A DNA stretch of 64,000 nucleotides. Source: Caballeronia terrestris (GTDB taxonomy: Bacteria; Pseudomonadota; Gammaproteobacteria; Burkholderiales; Burkholderiaceae). Both the position numbers and the translations under genes were made by a program. Where the stretch lies: contig NZ_FCOL02000018.1 in the NCBI RefSeq assembly GCF_001544515.1, forward strand, positions 1-64,000, read 5' to 3'. The notes under the pieces were generated by a model. The model was not told where the DNA came from, searched no databases, and worked only from the letters and a program-made list of their open reading frames with translations. This document shows positions 1 through 8,466 of this stretch, piece by piece. Numbering within the stretch: position 1 is the first letter of the stretch; each line of letters starts with the position of its first letter.

Positions 1-276
1 GTGCTGCACGTCTCGCCGGAAGCGGCGGCGGGCGGACCGCTCGCGTTCGTGCAGACCGGCGACATGATCGAACTCGACGTCGACGCGCGCCGTCTGCATC
101 TGGAAGTCACCGACGAAGAACTCGCGCGTCGCCGTGCTGCCTGGCAGCCGCCGACGCCGCCCGCCCGCGGTTACTACAAGCTCTACGTCGAACACGTGTT
201 GCAAGCGGATCAGGGCGCGGACCTCGACTTTCTGGTCGGATCGAGCGGCGCTCCGGTGCCGCGCGACTCCCACTGA
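1..276 (+). CDS. IlvD/EDD-family dehydratase, C-terminal fragment
   Basis: This is the last 91 residues of a longer gene that begins left of the window. The reading frame is open from base 1, so the GTG at position 1 is not the real start. The visible part matches the C-terminal swivel domain of the dihydroxy-acid dehydratase / 6-phosphogluconate / sugar-acid dehydratase family: a GGPLAF-type turn, the QTGDMIELD strand, and the ELARRRAAW helix that typically ends these proteins. Family members are Fe-S enzymes that dehydrate hydroxy acids. The DapA-family gene 18 bp downstream suggests a sugar-acid dehydratase feeding a 2-keto-3-deoxy-acid lyase rather than the valine/isoleucine enzyme, but that is inference from context. 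Confidence 0.85.
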   Translation: MLHVSPEAAAGGPLAFVQTGDMIELDVDARRLHLEVTDEELARRRAAWQPPTPPARGYYKLYVEHVLQADQGADLDFLVGSSGAPVPRDSH

Positions 277-293
277 ACCAAACTTGACGGCAA

Positions 294-1232
294 ATGACAT
301 CAATGGCACCTGACACCCATTCTTCCCCGAGCGGGATCTGGCCCGTACTCTATGCATATTTCGACGCCCGTAACCAATTGGATCGCCAGGCACTGCGCAC
401 GCAGATCGATGCGACGATCGCGGCTGGCGCGCGGAGCATCGTCATACTCGGTCTCGCGACAGAAGTACATCGGCTCACGCTCGATGAGAAACATCAACTG
501 ATCGACTGGACCAGCGCAGACCTCGCAGCACGCGTACCGCTCGTCGTCACGATCACGGGCGACACCGTGGATGCGCAAGTCGCACTGGCTGATTACGCTG
601 TCGAGCGTGGCGCTTCGTGGTTGATTCTTCAGCCGCCTTCGATGCGAGACAAGCCGGAGTCGTTCTACTTCGACTTCTTCGCTGCGGTGATGCAGCGCAC
701 ACGCGTTCCGGTCGGCATCCAGAACGCGCCGGAATACCTCGGCGTCGGTCTGTCGGCGGAATCGATTGTGGCGCTTGCGAGTCGATGTCCGAATTTTCGC
801 CTGCTCAAAGGCGAGGGACCTGCGACCACCATTGAGCGCACCATCGACCGACTGCACGCGCTCGGTCATACGCTGCCGGTATTCAATGGCAGGGGTGGAC
901 AGGAACTTGTCGACAACCTGCGCGCCGGATGCGCCGGACTGATCGTTGCGCCGGACACATTCGACTGGCAGGTCGCGATACAACAGGCGTTCGCTGACGG
1001 GCGCGAGCAAAGAGCCGAAGCACTGTATGCCCAGACTCTACCGGCGATTGTCTTCGTGATGCAATCACTCGACGCTCTCACGTGTTACGGCAAGAGAATT
1101 GCAGCATGGCGAATGGGTTTCGATGTGCAGCACGATCGCGGCGTCGCACCCACCGCGTTCGGACTGGAATGTGCACGGCGCCTTGCAATGAGGCTGGGCA
1201 CCTTCAAGTCTCAGAACGCTGATTTCCCGTGA
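294..1232 (+). CDS. DapA/N-acetylneuraminate-lyase family aldolase
   Basis: A 312-residue TIM-barrel protein of the dihydrodipicolinate synthase superfamily, whose members form a Schiff base between a lysine and a 2-keto acid. The likely Schiff-base lysine is K172 in the segment FRLLKGEG. The substrate-loop position near residues 52-58 reads GLATEVHR instead of the usual GTTGE. The strand that normally carries the catalytic tyrosine (YNVP or YNIP) reads GIQNAPEY, so Tyr is replaced by Gln, which suggests an unusual substrate or mechanism. It lies 18 bp behind the IlvD/EDD dehydratase and is probably cotranscribed, consistent with sugar-acid breakdown. An alternative ATG lies 9 bases downstream, and neither start has a strong ribosome site. 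It converges on the hydrolase at 1262. Confidence 0.82.
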   Translation: MTSMAPDTHSSPSGIWPVLYAYFDARNQLDRQALRTQIDATIAAGARSIVILGLATEVHRLTLDEKHQLIDWTSADLAARVPLVVTITGDTVDAQVALADYAVERGASWLILQPPSMRDKPESFYFDFFAAVMQRTRVPVGIQNAPEYLGVGLSAESIVALASRCPNFRLLKGEGPATTIERTIDRLHALGHTLPVFNGRGGQELVDNLRAGCAGLIVAPDTFDWQVAIQQAFADGREQRAEALYAQTLPAIVFVMQSLDALTCYGKRIAAWRMGFDVQHDRGVAPTAFGLECARRLAMRLGTFKSQNADFP

Positions 1233-1261
1233 GTCTGAGCGGTCCGCGTCCTTCCAGCATG

Positions 1262-2202
1262 TCAGGATTGCGGATCGCGAGCGCGTCCGTCGTTTTGTCC
1301 GTAGAAATCGTTCAACGCGCCAACTATGGAATTGAAGAATGCGGGGTCCAGCGCATGCCCCATTGCATCGATCACGTGCAATCGCGCACCCGGGATGACC
1401 GACGCAGCCCATCTGGCATGCTCGACGGGGAAAATCGGGTCGTCGCTGCCTTGAATGACAAGCACCGGCAGTTTGATCGATGCGAGTTCGTCGGGAGTGA
1501 GCGCTGGCGTCCGTTTCTGTGCTAACGCATGATTGCTATTGTTCGCGAGCGTGGGCGACAGTCCGTCGTTACGCGACAGGGCAGTTCCGCGAACGCACGA
1601 CCTAGCGCCTGCCAGGCGCCTTCATCGAAAGGCGACCGAGGACCGGCGGCGAGTCGAAAGTTTTCGACGAATCGCTCTACGACTTGGCTGATGGTGGTTG
1701 GCGCGTTCGCGTTGAGCGCGACCACCTTTGCGACATAGTCGGGCGACGGACGAGGAAGTTCGCCCTCCCTTGCATCCGAGCCTGCGAACGCGTCGTTCTT
1801 TGGTCGCAAATCCGCCGACGACATCATGACGGCAAGGCTCAGCAAACGTTGAGGCCGCTTGATAGCCATCCGGTATCCGATGACCCCACCTTGAGATAAC
1901 CCGATGACATGGGGCCGACTCACTCCAATGCCATCCAGAAGCGCAAACGCATCTTCGACGAGGTCGTCCAGCGTGTATGGCGCCTGGTTAAAGTCGACAT
2001 ACGTCGAGAGCCCCGTATCACGGGCGTCGAAACGTATCGCATATAGACCGGACGCCGCAAGCATCGCGCAGAATTCGTCGGGCCAGACGAGTCCCGGTGC
2101 GCTGTTTCCCATCACCAGAAGCGCCGCGGGGTCCATACGCGAACCGAATGCTTCGTAGTAAAGCTCCACTCCGGTGGCGCGAATCGCGTTTTTTCCTGGC
2201 AT
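1262..2202 (-). pseudogene. Alpha/beta hydrolase, disrupted by a frameshift
   Basis: Two adjacent frames together encode one alpha/beta-hydrolase-fold protein. The N-terminal part carries the RFDARDTGLS motif of RdmC-like esterases and the nucleophile elbow GLSQGG. The C-terminal part, in another frame, carries the acid region VIQGSDDPIFP and the catalytic histidine in DAMGHALDP. The switch lies near position 1580. Before it the protein reads FAELP; in the other frame it resumes as LSRNDGLSPTLAN and stays open to 1262. The start at 2202 is preceded by GGAGGG at good spacing; the ATG further upstream at 2286 has no such support. This is the last gene of the aromatic operon, where such enzymes hydrolyse ring-cleavage products or ester substrates. 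It may be a true pseudogene, a sequencing error, or less likely programmed frameshifting. Confidence 0.8.
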
Positions 2203-2290
2203 CCAGCCCTCCCTGTATGCTCGATTTGGAGCGCCCGTGCCTCGGTGAAACGATCGGACCGCCGAGGCTAAGTATGAACGCATCACGCGA

Positions 2291-3544
2291 TCAGTCCAAT
2301 GCGACGGCTGGTGCCTGCACGCTCCTCCGCGACGGTGCTGTCTCCTTCAGACTGAGCGCCACGACAAACCCTATCGCGAGCGCGGCCAACCCGAGATGCA
2401 TGATGTACTGAATGCCGAAATGCTTCGCGATGTAACCCGCTATCGCCGGGGCAAGTCCGCCTCCGAACACTTCGCCGATGCCGACCACCAGCCCTGAAGC
2501 CGTCGACATCAACTTCGCCGGCACCGATTCCGCGCTCAAGGGTCCCACTGTCAGCGTGATCATGCTGAAGACGAAAAGAAGCGTGAGCGTTAGGTACGTG
2601 AAAAGCATCGACGGGCTCGCACCGGTTCGCATGAGAAGGAACAGGAAGACGGCCGCGCCGACTACCGAGAAGATCATGACCGGCTTTCTGCCCAGTCTAT
2701 CGGAAAGAGCCGGCATCACGAGGGTGCCAAGCGTGCCGCCGAAACCGATCGCCGAAAGCACGTAGCCCATCTGCTGCATGCTCAGGTGGAGATAGTCGAT
2801 CAGGTAGCTTGGGAAAAGCGCGCTAAGTACGACGAGGCACGTCAGCCAGCACAACATGCCGACGATGTTCAACGGTATGTTCCGATAGCGAAAAACATCG
2901 GTCCACTTGTGGGTGATGGCATCGTGCGTCGCCGTGTGCGGTGCAGCGGACGAAGCTTGAGTATTGCGCAACACCTTGAACATCAGGTAAGCAACCAGCA
3001 AACCAGGAATCGATACCACCGCGAAAATCCAGTGCCACGGCAGAACTTTGAGCAACTGCGTGACGAGGATCGGCGCGATGCCCAAACCAAAGAGCGGCAG
3101 CGCCATCTGCTGAATGCCGATGTTGCGCCCGTGACGCGTGGGCCTGGATGCGTCGAGAGTCGCGATAATGCTCGCGGGCGTGTACGCGCCCTCGGCAAAG
3201 CCCATCACGGCGCGTATCAGGATTAGCGAGCCGACGCCTGTTGCTAAACCACTCAAGCCCGCCAGCAACGAAAACACGATGATCGCCGGAATGATGACCT
3301 TGCGGTGGCCTATGCGATCGGACAGGTTGCCCATGAACATCGCCGAGATGCCCCATGCGACGGCGAGCGCGCCGGTGATGTGCCCGAGATCCTGATAGTC
3401 CAAATGCAGATCCGTCATCATGACGGGAAAGAGCGGCATGATCATGAATCGATCGATGCCGACCAGTCCGAAGCCAAGAGATAGTAAGGCCAAGGCTTTC
3501 CACTCATAGGCGGTATCCCACCTTGAACCGGTGTTGTGTTCCAT
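2291..3544 (-). CDS. MFS transporter, probable aromatic-acid importer
   Basis: A 417-residue major facilitator protein with about 12 hydrophobic segments. The canonical loop 2-3 motif GNLSDRIGHRK and its loop 8-9 copy LSDRLGRKP mark the two six-helix halves. The start at 3544 was chosen because GGAG precedes it by nine bases; an upstream in-frame ATG at 3595 would add an unlikely hydrophilic stretch. It lies between the porin and the broken hydrolase in a leftward operon with a flavin hydroxylase and an extradiol dioxygenase, so its role is probably proton-driven uptake of the aromatic substrate across the inner membrane. The exact substrate cannot be read from the sequence. Confidence 0.88.
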   Translation of the reverse strand: MEHNTGSRWDTAYEWKALALLSLGFGLVGIDRFMIMPLFPVMMTDLHLDYQDLGHITGALAVAWGISAMFMGNLSDRIGHRKVIIPAIIVFSLLAGLSGLATGVGSLILIRAVMGFAEGAYTPASIIATLDASRPTRHGRNIGIQQMALPLFGLGIAPILVTQLLKVLPWHWIFAVVSIPGLLVAYLMFKVLRNTQASSAAPHTATHDAITHKWTDVFRYRNIPLNIVGMLCWLTCLVVLSALFPSYLIDYLHLSMQQMGYVLSAIGFGGTLGTLVMPALSDRLGRKPVMIFSVVGAAVFLFLLMRTGASPSMLFTYLTLTLLFVFSMITLTVGPLSAESVPAKLMSTASGLVVGIGEVFGGGLAPAIAGYIAKHFGIQYIMHLGLAALAIGFVVALSLKETAPSRRSVQAPAVALD

Positions 3545-3616
3545 GTGTGTAGTCTCCAAATCGTTGAGCGGCGGCGGCACGACGAATTCGCGCACGCTTT
3601 ATGAACGCAATACGTG

Positions 3617-4717
3617 TCAAAAAGAAGTCTGCAAGCCGAGGCGGCCGATGACCTGATGCGTAGTGCTCGATTGACCCGCACCGTTGATCCAGGCGTTGTG
3701 TCCGCCTTCGACGTCGCCGCCCGTCCACTGATAGACCGCTTCGGCGTACAACGTCGTGCGCTTGGAGAGGAGATACTGGGCTACGCTCGTGACTTGCTGA
3801 GCCCTGTTGTGGCTCAGTTGCGCGTTGCCCTTCATGTACTGATAGTTCGCGCCGAACCGAATGTCCGGCATGAAGGTGTACAGCCCTCCGACCTGAACCG
3901 CCTGGACTACACCGCCCGTCAGCGTATTGCGCGTGTTGGTATAGAGCGCGTTGAGATACACGTCGTCGATGCTCTGACTGAGCCCGCCTCCAAAATTGCG
4001 GATTCCGTCGTGGCCTTCGTTCAACGCCGCGTACTTGGTTTCGTTGTAAGCAGCCGCGATACCGAAGCCGCCAATCGAGTAGTTCACGCCGAAGCCGATC
4101 GTGTTGTTAGCGGAAAACGATCCGGGCGTATTACCGAAGCCGTAGAGTGCACCAAGCCTTAAACCAGCGAAGGTCGCCGATACGATCTTGACTGAGTTCG
4201 ACACGCGTGACGTTCCGCCGGTCTGGTCGAAGTCGAACGAGCCGGTCGGATTCTGGGGAATGCCGAGCGCGGCAAAAGGCCCCTGGCGCATGTTGTAAAG
4301 GCCGCCATAGGTGAAGGCTCCATCCAGTCTCGCGGGCGGGAAGAAGAGGAAATCAGCCATCAGGTTGTATTGCTGGCCGAACGTTATGCGCCCCACGTCG
4401 TCCTTCGACAGACCGACGAAAGCCTGTCGGTTGAAGTCGGCGTTCGGTCCCGGGATGCCCCCGCCGCTGTTCACCGAAAACTGTGACGCAAGCTCAAAGA
4501 GGGTCTTGTAGCCTCCGCCCAGATCTTCGACGCCACGGATGCCCCAGATGCTGGGCGTCCAGATCGAATCGTCGGCTTTGAAGTTGTGGCTGCCGTTTTC
4601 GTTGCTCACATAGCTCACGCCGACGTCGAGAATGCCGAACAGCGTCACGCTGCTTTGCGCTTGGGCGTGCGGGGTGAGCGCGCATGCAGCGGCCAGCGCG
4701 CTTAGTGTCTTCCTCAT
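3617..4717 (-). CDS. Gram-negative porin (OmpC/Omp32-like)
   Basis: A 366-residue outer-membrane trimeric porin. It opens with a Sec signal peptide ending in AQA, with predicted cleavage before QSSVTLFG, the standard mature start of betaproteobacterial porins. The body shows alternating beta-strand patterns, a loop-3-like constriction region, and a C-terminal strand ending in phenylalanine (GLQTSF), the signal for BAM-mediated assembly. AGAGGAAGAG lies just upstream of the ATG. Its place between the hydroxylase and MFS genes suggests a substrate-specific channel giving the aromatic compound passage into the periplasm. Confidence 0.93.
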   Translation of the reverse strand: MRKTLSALAAACALTPHAQAQSSVTLFGILDVGVSYVSNENGSHNFKADDSIWTPSIWGIRGVEDLGGGYKTLFELASQFSVNSGGGIPGPNADFNRQAFVGLSKDDVGRITFGQQYNLMADFLFFPPARLDGAFTYGGLYNMRQGPFAALGIPQNPTGSFDFDQTGGTSRVSNSVKIVSATFAGLRLGALYGFGNTPGSFSANNTIGFGVNYSIGGFGIAAAYNETKYAALNEGHDGIRNFGGGLSQSIDDVYLNALYTNTRNTLTGGVVQAVQVGGLYTFMPDIRFGANYQYMKGNAQLSHNRAQQVTSVAQYLLSKRTTLYAEAVYQWTGGDVEGGHNAWINGAGQSSTTHQVIGRLGLQTSF

Positions 4718-4739
4718 GTTCTCTTCCTCTTGTTTGAAG

Positions 4740-6356
4740 TCAGAAGACAGTCGCTTCTGCGTTCTCGTCGATCGAAAGCCGCGACACGAGATCGCTCAAC
4801 AACGCCGGCAGTTGCTCGAGTGTCTTCACGCCGCCGAAGATGTAAAAGTCGGGCCGCACGACGATGGCTTTAACGCCGTGCTCATCGAAGAACTGCTTGT
4901 ACTTGCCGCTGACGTCGAGCAGCACCCGGTCCTTGACCGCTTTGTCCGCGTCGGTCGTGATGCCGATCGAGCGCCCGCCGATGGCAGCAAGAGCCGCCTT
5001 GCCTTGCGCGTCGAGATACCGGTTCGGGTGTGCATCGAGCGCGATGACGTGAAACCCGTTGGGCACTGCGTCGTCGTAGCGGGATGCTTCGCCGAGGTTG
5101 CTTACCTGGCCATGAACGCTCAGCAGTCCGGCCACGCTTTCGCAGGCGAATCCAGGGTCCTTGCAGATCAGGCCATCGGTCAGGCCCGGGAACGGCGGCA
5201 GCGGAGGCACGTCGCCCGCGAGATACGCTTCGTCGCGCCGAGCCGCCTCTTTCTTGTCCGAGATGCAGACGACCTGACCCATCGCGATGGATGCATCGAT
5301 CACCGCACGCACTTGCGGACGACGCTCAGGCGTATACCCTTCGAGCACACGATCCGATGAAATGCCCTTGAGGATCAGGTCGAAACGCCAAGCGAGATTG
5401 CATGCGTCCCGGACGCCGGAGCACATGCCCTGTCCCATGAACGGCGGCATTTGGTGGGCAGCGTCGCCCGCGAGCACCACGCGCCCGCTATGCCAGTTTC
5501 TCGCGATCAGCGAGCGGAACTTGTAGACGGCATAGCGCACGAGCGTTGCGTTCTCTGGCGTGACCCAAGGCGAAAGCAGTTCCCACACCTTCTCCGGCTT
5601 TTGCAGGTCTTCGATCGATTCGTGCGGCAGACGCATGAACTCCCAGCGACGGAAGCCCGGGCCGCCCGGCACCATCGTCGTCGGCCGCGCCGGGTTGCAC
5701 CACTGGCCGATATCGGGCACGTCGAGCTTCACGCCATCGTTCGGCTTCAGATCGATGACGAGCCAGTCTTCCTGGAAGCCGAGATCATCGAAATCGATCT
5801 TCTGCGACTTGCGGACGAAGCTGTTCGCGCCGTCGGCCCCGACGATGTAGCGTGCGCGCACCGTCTGCGTCTCGCCGGTTGGGTCCCAACTCGCGCCGTT
5901 CATCACGCCGCGACGCAGGGTCAATTCGCAGCAATCGGACAACTGCCGCAGTTCGGTTGCTTCCCAGCCTTGTTGCACGGAGACATTCGGAAGCGACTTT
6001 GCCTTCTTGTCCAGCAGCGCTTCGAGCGATGGCTGATTGAAGAGGTAGCCCACCGGGCCATCGCTGATCGATTCCGCCGACCAGTCGATTTCGACGAGCG
6101 TCTTCCAGTCCGCGTTGAACCACTGATACTTGGACGAAGGTTGCGAGATGCGCTCGACCTCTTCTCCCATATCCATCGCATGAAATACGCGGCGAATCTC
6201 GTGGTCGTGAAATACCGCACGCGGAAGCGGATACAGCGAAGGCCAGCGATCGAAGACCGCGACGTTATAGCCGCGTTCTCCAAGGAGAATTGAGAGAGAC
6301 TGCCCGACCGGTCCGTATCCAACAATCGCGACGTCGAGGATGGTTTGATCTGTCAT
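4740..6356 (-). CDS. FAD-dependent aromatic hydroxylase (MhpA-like)
   Basis: A 538-residue class A flavoprotein monooxygenase, the family that uses NAD(P)H and oxygen to hydroxylate phenolic rings. The N-terminal Rossmann motif is VGYGPVGQSLS (residues 12-22), the central DG motif is GADGANSF, and the GD motif for FAD ribityl binding is VVLAGDAAHQMPPFMGQGM. A thioredoxin-like C-terminal domain follows, as in 3-(3-hydroxyphenyl)propionate hydroxylase MhpA. It is likely to convert a monophenol to a catechol-type product that the neighbouring VOC dioxygenase then cleaves. It sits 22 bp upstream of the porin gene in the same operon. MhpA itself is only the nearest named relative; the substrate is unknown. 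Confidence 0.9.
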   Translation of the reverse strand: MTDQTILDVAIVGYGPVGQSLSILLGERGYNVAVFDRWPSLYPLPRAVFHDHEIRRVFHAMDMGEEVERISQPSSKYQWFNADWKTLVEIDWSAESISDGPVGYLFNQPSLEALLDKKAKSLPNVSVQQGWEATELRQLSDCCELTLRRGVMNGASWDPTGETQTVRARYIVGADGANSFVRKSQKIDFDDLGFQEDWLVIDLKPNDGVKLDVPDIGQWCNPARPTTMVPGGPGFRRWEFMRLPHESIEDLQKPEKVWELLSPWVTPENATLVRYAVYKFRSLIARNWHSGRVVLAGDAAHQMPPFMGQGMCSGVRDACNLAWRFDLILKGISSDRVLEGYTPERRPQVRAVIDASIAMGQVVCISDKKEAARRDEAYLAGDVPPLPPFPGLTDGLICKDPGFACESVAGLLSVHGQVSNLGEASRYDDAVPNGFHVIALDAHPNRYLDAQGKAALAAIGGRSIGITTDADKAVKDRVLLDVSGKYKQFFDEHGVKAIVVRPDFYIFGGVKTLEQLPALLSDLVSRLSIDENAEATVF

Positions 6357-6445
6357 TTCGGTTCACCTGCGGAAAAAAGAGCGAGTTGTGCCCTGGCGCC
6401 GGATGAACCGGCAGCCATCGAATCGATGCAAAGGGTGTGAAGCGA

Positions 6446-7384
6446 TCAGTCTTCTGAAACGACGCCGGCTTCGGTGTTATGGATGAAGTCGTCGGGGACC
6501 GGCGGGCCCCACAAATAGAGCGAGTCTTCCGGCGCGAAGTCGCCAGCGGCCCACGCCTGGCCTGCAGACACGAAATCGATGTCGGCGGAGTACTCGCAGA
6601 ACGAACCCCACGGGTCCTGGACGTAGTGGAAGTAGTTCGAGCCCAGCACGTGTCTGCCGGTACCCCAGCCCTTTGTAAAGCCGGCCGCGGCCATCTGCGA
6701 TGCACCTTGACCGACGAGGTTCACGTTGTCGACGTCCCAAGCCGCGTGGTGCCAGCCGCGCGCGCTGCTCTTGGCGAACGCAACCAGATGATGGTCGCTG
6801 CCATGCGGCGCATGTGTGAACGCGATGATGTCGAGCGACTTGTCCGACAAACGCAGGCCGAGCGCCTTGCCATAGAAATCGAGCGCGCCAAGTACGTCGG
6901 GCGAGAAGAGCAACACATGCGAAAGACGCCTCGGACGCACGGTCTTCGCTTCCGAGCGCATGTGCGCACCGCGCTGGTCCGCGTTGCTCGATGCGACGAC
7001 GCATGGTTCCTTATGGAATGGCGTCGTCTTCGGTCCGATCTTTACCTGGATCAGGTTGCCGTCCGGATCGCGGAACCAGACGTCTTGATTGGGTGATGCA
7101 ACCAGGTCCGCGCCTGCCGCCTCGACCTGTTCGCGGATCGCTGCGAAATCCTCTTCGAAGCAGTTGAAACTCAAATACGCCAGCGACTTTCTCGACGCAG
7201 GGAAGATGCGCGCCCAGCGATGTCCATCGGCTGCGCGCAGTTCAAGTTCTTTGTCCGTCGCTGCCACGTCGAGACCGAACGCTTCGAAAAAGCGCCCGGC
7301 GTCAGCCAGCGAGGGAACGTTGAGCGCAAAGTGATCGATCGAGTGAACACTCGCGGATGCGGATGCTACGGTAGGGTCGCTCAT
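6446..7384 (-). CDS. Extradiol ring-cleavage dioxygenase (VOC, type I)
   Basis: A 312-residue protein with two vicinal-oxygen-chelate modules, the architecture of catechol 2,3-dioxygenases. The catalytic C-terminal module keeps plausible Fe(II) ligands: His in LSHVLLF, His in GWHHAAWD, and Glu in the signature YVQDPWGSFCEY, close to the type I extradiol signature. The start at 7384 is preceded by GGAG at eight bases and gives the compact beginning MSDPTVASAS; the upstream ATG at 7471 would overlap the FAH gene. With the adjacent hydroxylase it forms a hydroxylate-then-cleave pair for an aromatic ring. Confidence 0.87.
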   Translation of the reverse strand: MSDPTVASASASVHSIDHFALNVPSLADAGRFFEAFGLDVAATDKELELRAADGHRWARIFPASRKSLAYLSFNCFEEDFAAIREQVEAAGADLVASPNQDVWFRDPDGNLIQVKIGPKTTPFHKEPCVVASSNADQRGAHMRSEAKTVRPRRLSHVLLFSPDVLGALDFYGKALGLRLSDKSLDIIAFTHAPHGSDHHLVAFAKSSARGWHHAAWDVDNVNLVGQGASQMAAAGFTKGWGTGRHVLGSNYFHYVQDPWGSFCEYSADIDFVSAGQAWAAGDFAPEDSLYLWGPPVPDDFIHNTEAGVVSED

Positions 7385-7442
7385 GACTGTGTCTCCATGT
7401 TCGATAAGCGCCGGCTCTGCGTCCGGCTTCGCGGACGAGGAA

Positions 7443-8291
7443 TTAGTGTGCGGCTTCGTCAGCGATGACATTGCGCAGGGTGCCGATCTTCTCGACCGAC
7501 ACTTCGCATACGTCTCCCGCTTTCATCAGAAGCCGCGGCGTGCGAGCCCAGCCAATGCCTGACGGCGTACCGGTCACGATCACGTCACCCGGTTCGAGCG
7601 TGATGGCTTCGCTGATCACGCTGATGAGCGTCGCGACGTCGAAGACCATGTCGTCGGTGCTGGCCGACTGAACCACTTCACCGTTCACGCGCGTTTCCAG
7701 CAGCAAGCCTTTCGCGCCTGCGGGCAACTCGTCGGCGGTAACGAGATCGGGACCGAATGCGCCCGTGCCATCGAAATTCTTGCCGACGGTCCACTGCGGT
7801 GTCTTGAACTGATACTCGCGCACCGAGCCGTCGTTGAAGAGCGCATAGCCCGCTACGTGCGAGAGCGCGTCTGCCTTCGAAATATGGCGGCCTCCCTTGC
7901 CTAACACGACGGCGACCTCGCCTTCGTAATCGAGGCCTTCGGAATCGGTCACATTCGGACGAATCATCGGCTGCTCGTGCGCGATGAGACTCGTGTTGAC
8001 GCGCAGGAACAGGGTCGGGTAATCAGGCTGTTCGTACTTGCTTTCCTTCGTGTGGTCGGCGTAGTTCAAACCCACGCAAACGATCTTCGGCGGCTTTTGC
8101 AGCGGCGGAAGGTACTTCAGGCCGGCGGCAGGCACTTTGTCCTCCGTTGCGTTTGTCTTCGCATACTCATCGAGACGGACGCCGCGAGCGAGGAGCGACT
8201 CCAGCGACTCGTCGCCGATGACGCGCACATAATCTCCTTCCCGAACGCCGAGGGTTGCCTTGCCATTCCTTTCGAAACTGACGAACCGCAT
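7443..8291 (-). CDS. Fumarylacetoacetate hydrolase family protein
   Basis: A 282-residue FAH-fold protein, first gene of the leftward aromatic operon. The metal site is visible as E123 and E125 in DYEGEVAVVLGK and D154 in LFNDGSVREY, with the upstream GLNYADH histidine motif (H80) that usually supplies the general base. Members hydrolyse C-C bonds of acyl-pyruvates or hydrate/decarboxylate 2-hydroxydienoates after extradiol ring cleavage, which suits its position beside the dioxygenase. The start at 8291 follows CAGGAGG-like bases. The divergent TetR gene and two palindromes lie immediately upstream, so transcription is probably substrate-inducible. Confidence 0.9.
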   Translation of the reverse strand: MRFVSFERNGKATLGVREGDYVRVIGDESLESLLARGVRLDEYAKTNATEDKVPAAGLKYLPPLQKPPKIVCVGLNYADHTKESKYEQPDYPTLFLRVNTSLIAHEQPMIRPNVTDSEGLDYEGEVAVVLGKGGRHISKADALSHVAGYALFNDGSVREYQFKTPQWTVGKNFDGTGAFGPDLVTADELPAGAKGLLLETRVNGEVVQSASTDDMVFDVATLISVISEAITLEPGDVIVTGTPSGIGWARTPRLLMKAGDVCEVSVEKIGTLRNVIADEAAH

Positions 8292-8346
8292 ATCTGCCTC
8301 CTGTGACCCGAGCGAAAAGACGACTCGGGATTGCTGAATCTCGTGT

Positions 8347-8360
8347 TGACGAATTTGTCA
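8347..8360. promoter_or_regulatory. Operator-like palindrome, copy 1 (TGAC-N6-GTCA)
   Basis: The sequence TGACGAATTTGTCA is an interrupted palindrome between the FAH gene and the divergent TetR gene. Its reverse complement matches the second copy at 8380 in 12 of 14 positions. It is a likely binding site of the adjacent TetR protein, by inference. Confidence 0.6.
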
Positions 8361-8379
8361 GTTCCAATTTTATGCAAAA

Positions 8380-8393
8380 TGACAATCTCGTCA
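8380..8393. promoter_or_regulatory. Operator-like palindrome, copy 2 (TGAC-N6-GTCA)
   Basis: The sequence TGACAATCTCGTCA repeats the pattern of copy 1. The centres are 33 bp apart, about three helical turns, so two dimers could bind the same DNA face and cover both divergent promoters. Confidence 0.6.
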
Positions 8394-8466
8394 ATATGAA
8401 TCAACATAGGACAAACCCGCAGGGCGCTCGCGCTGCTAAAATCAAACCAGATCAACGGGACAGCCA

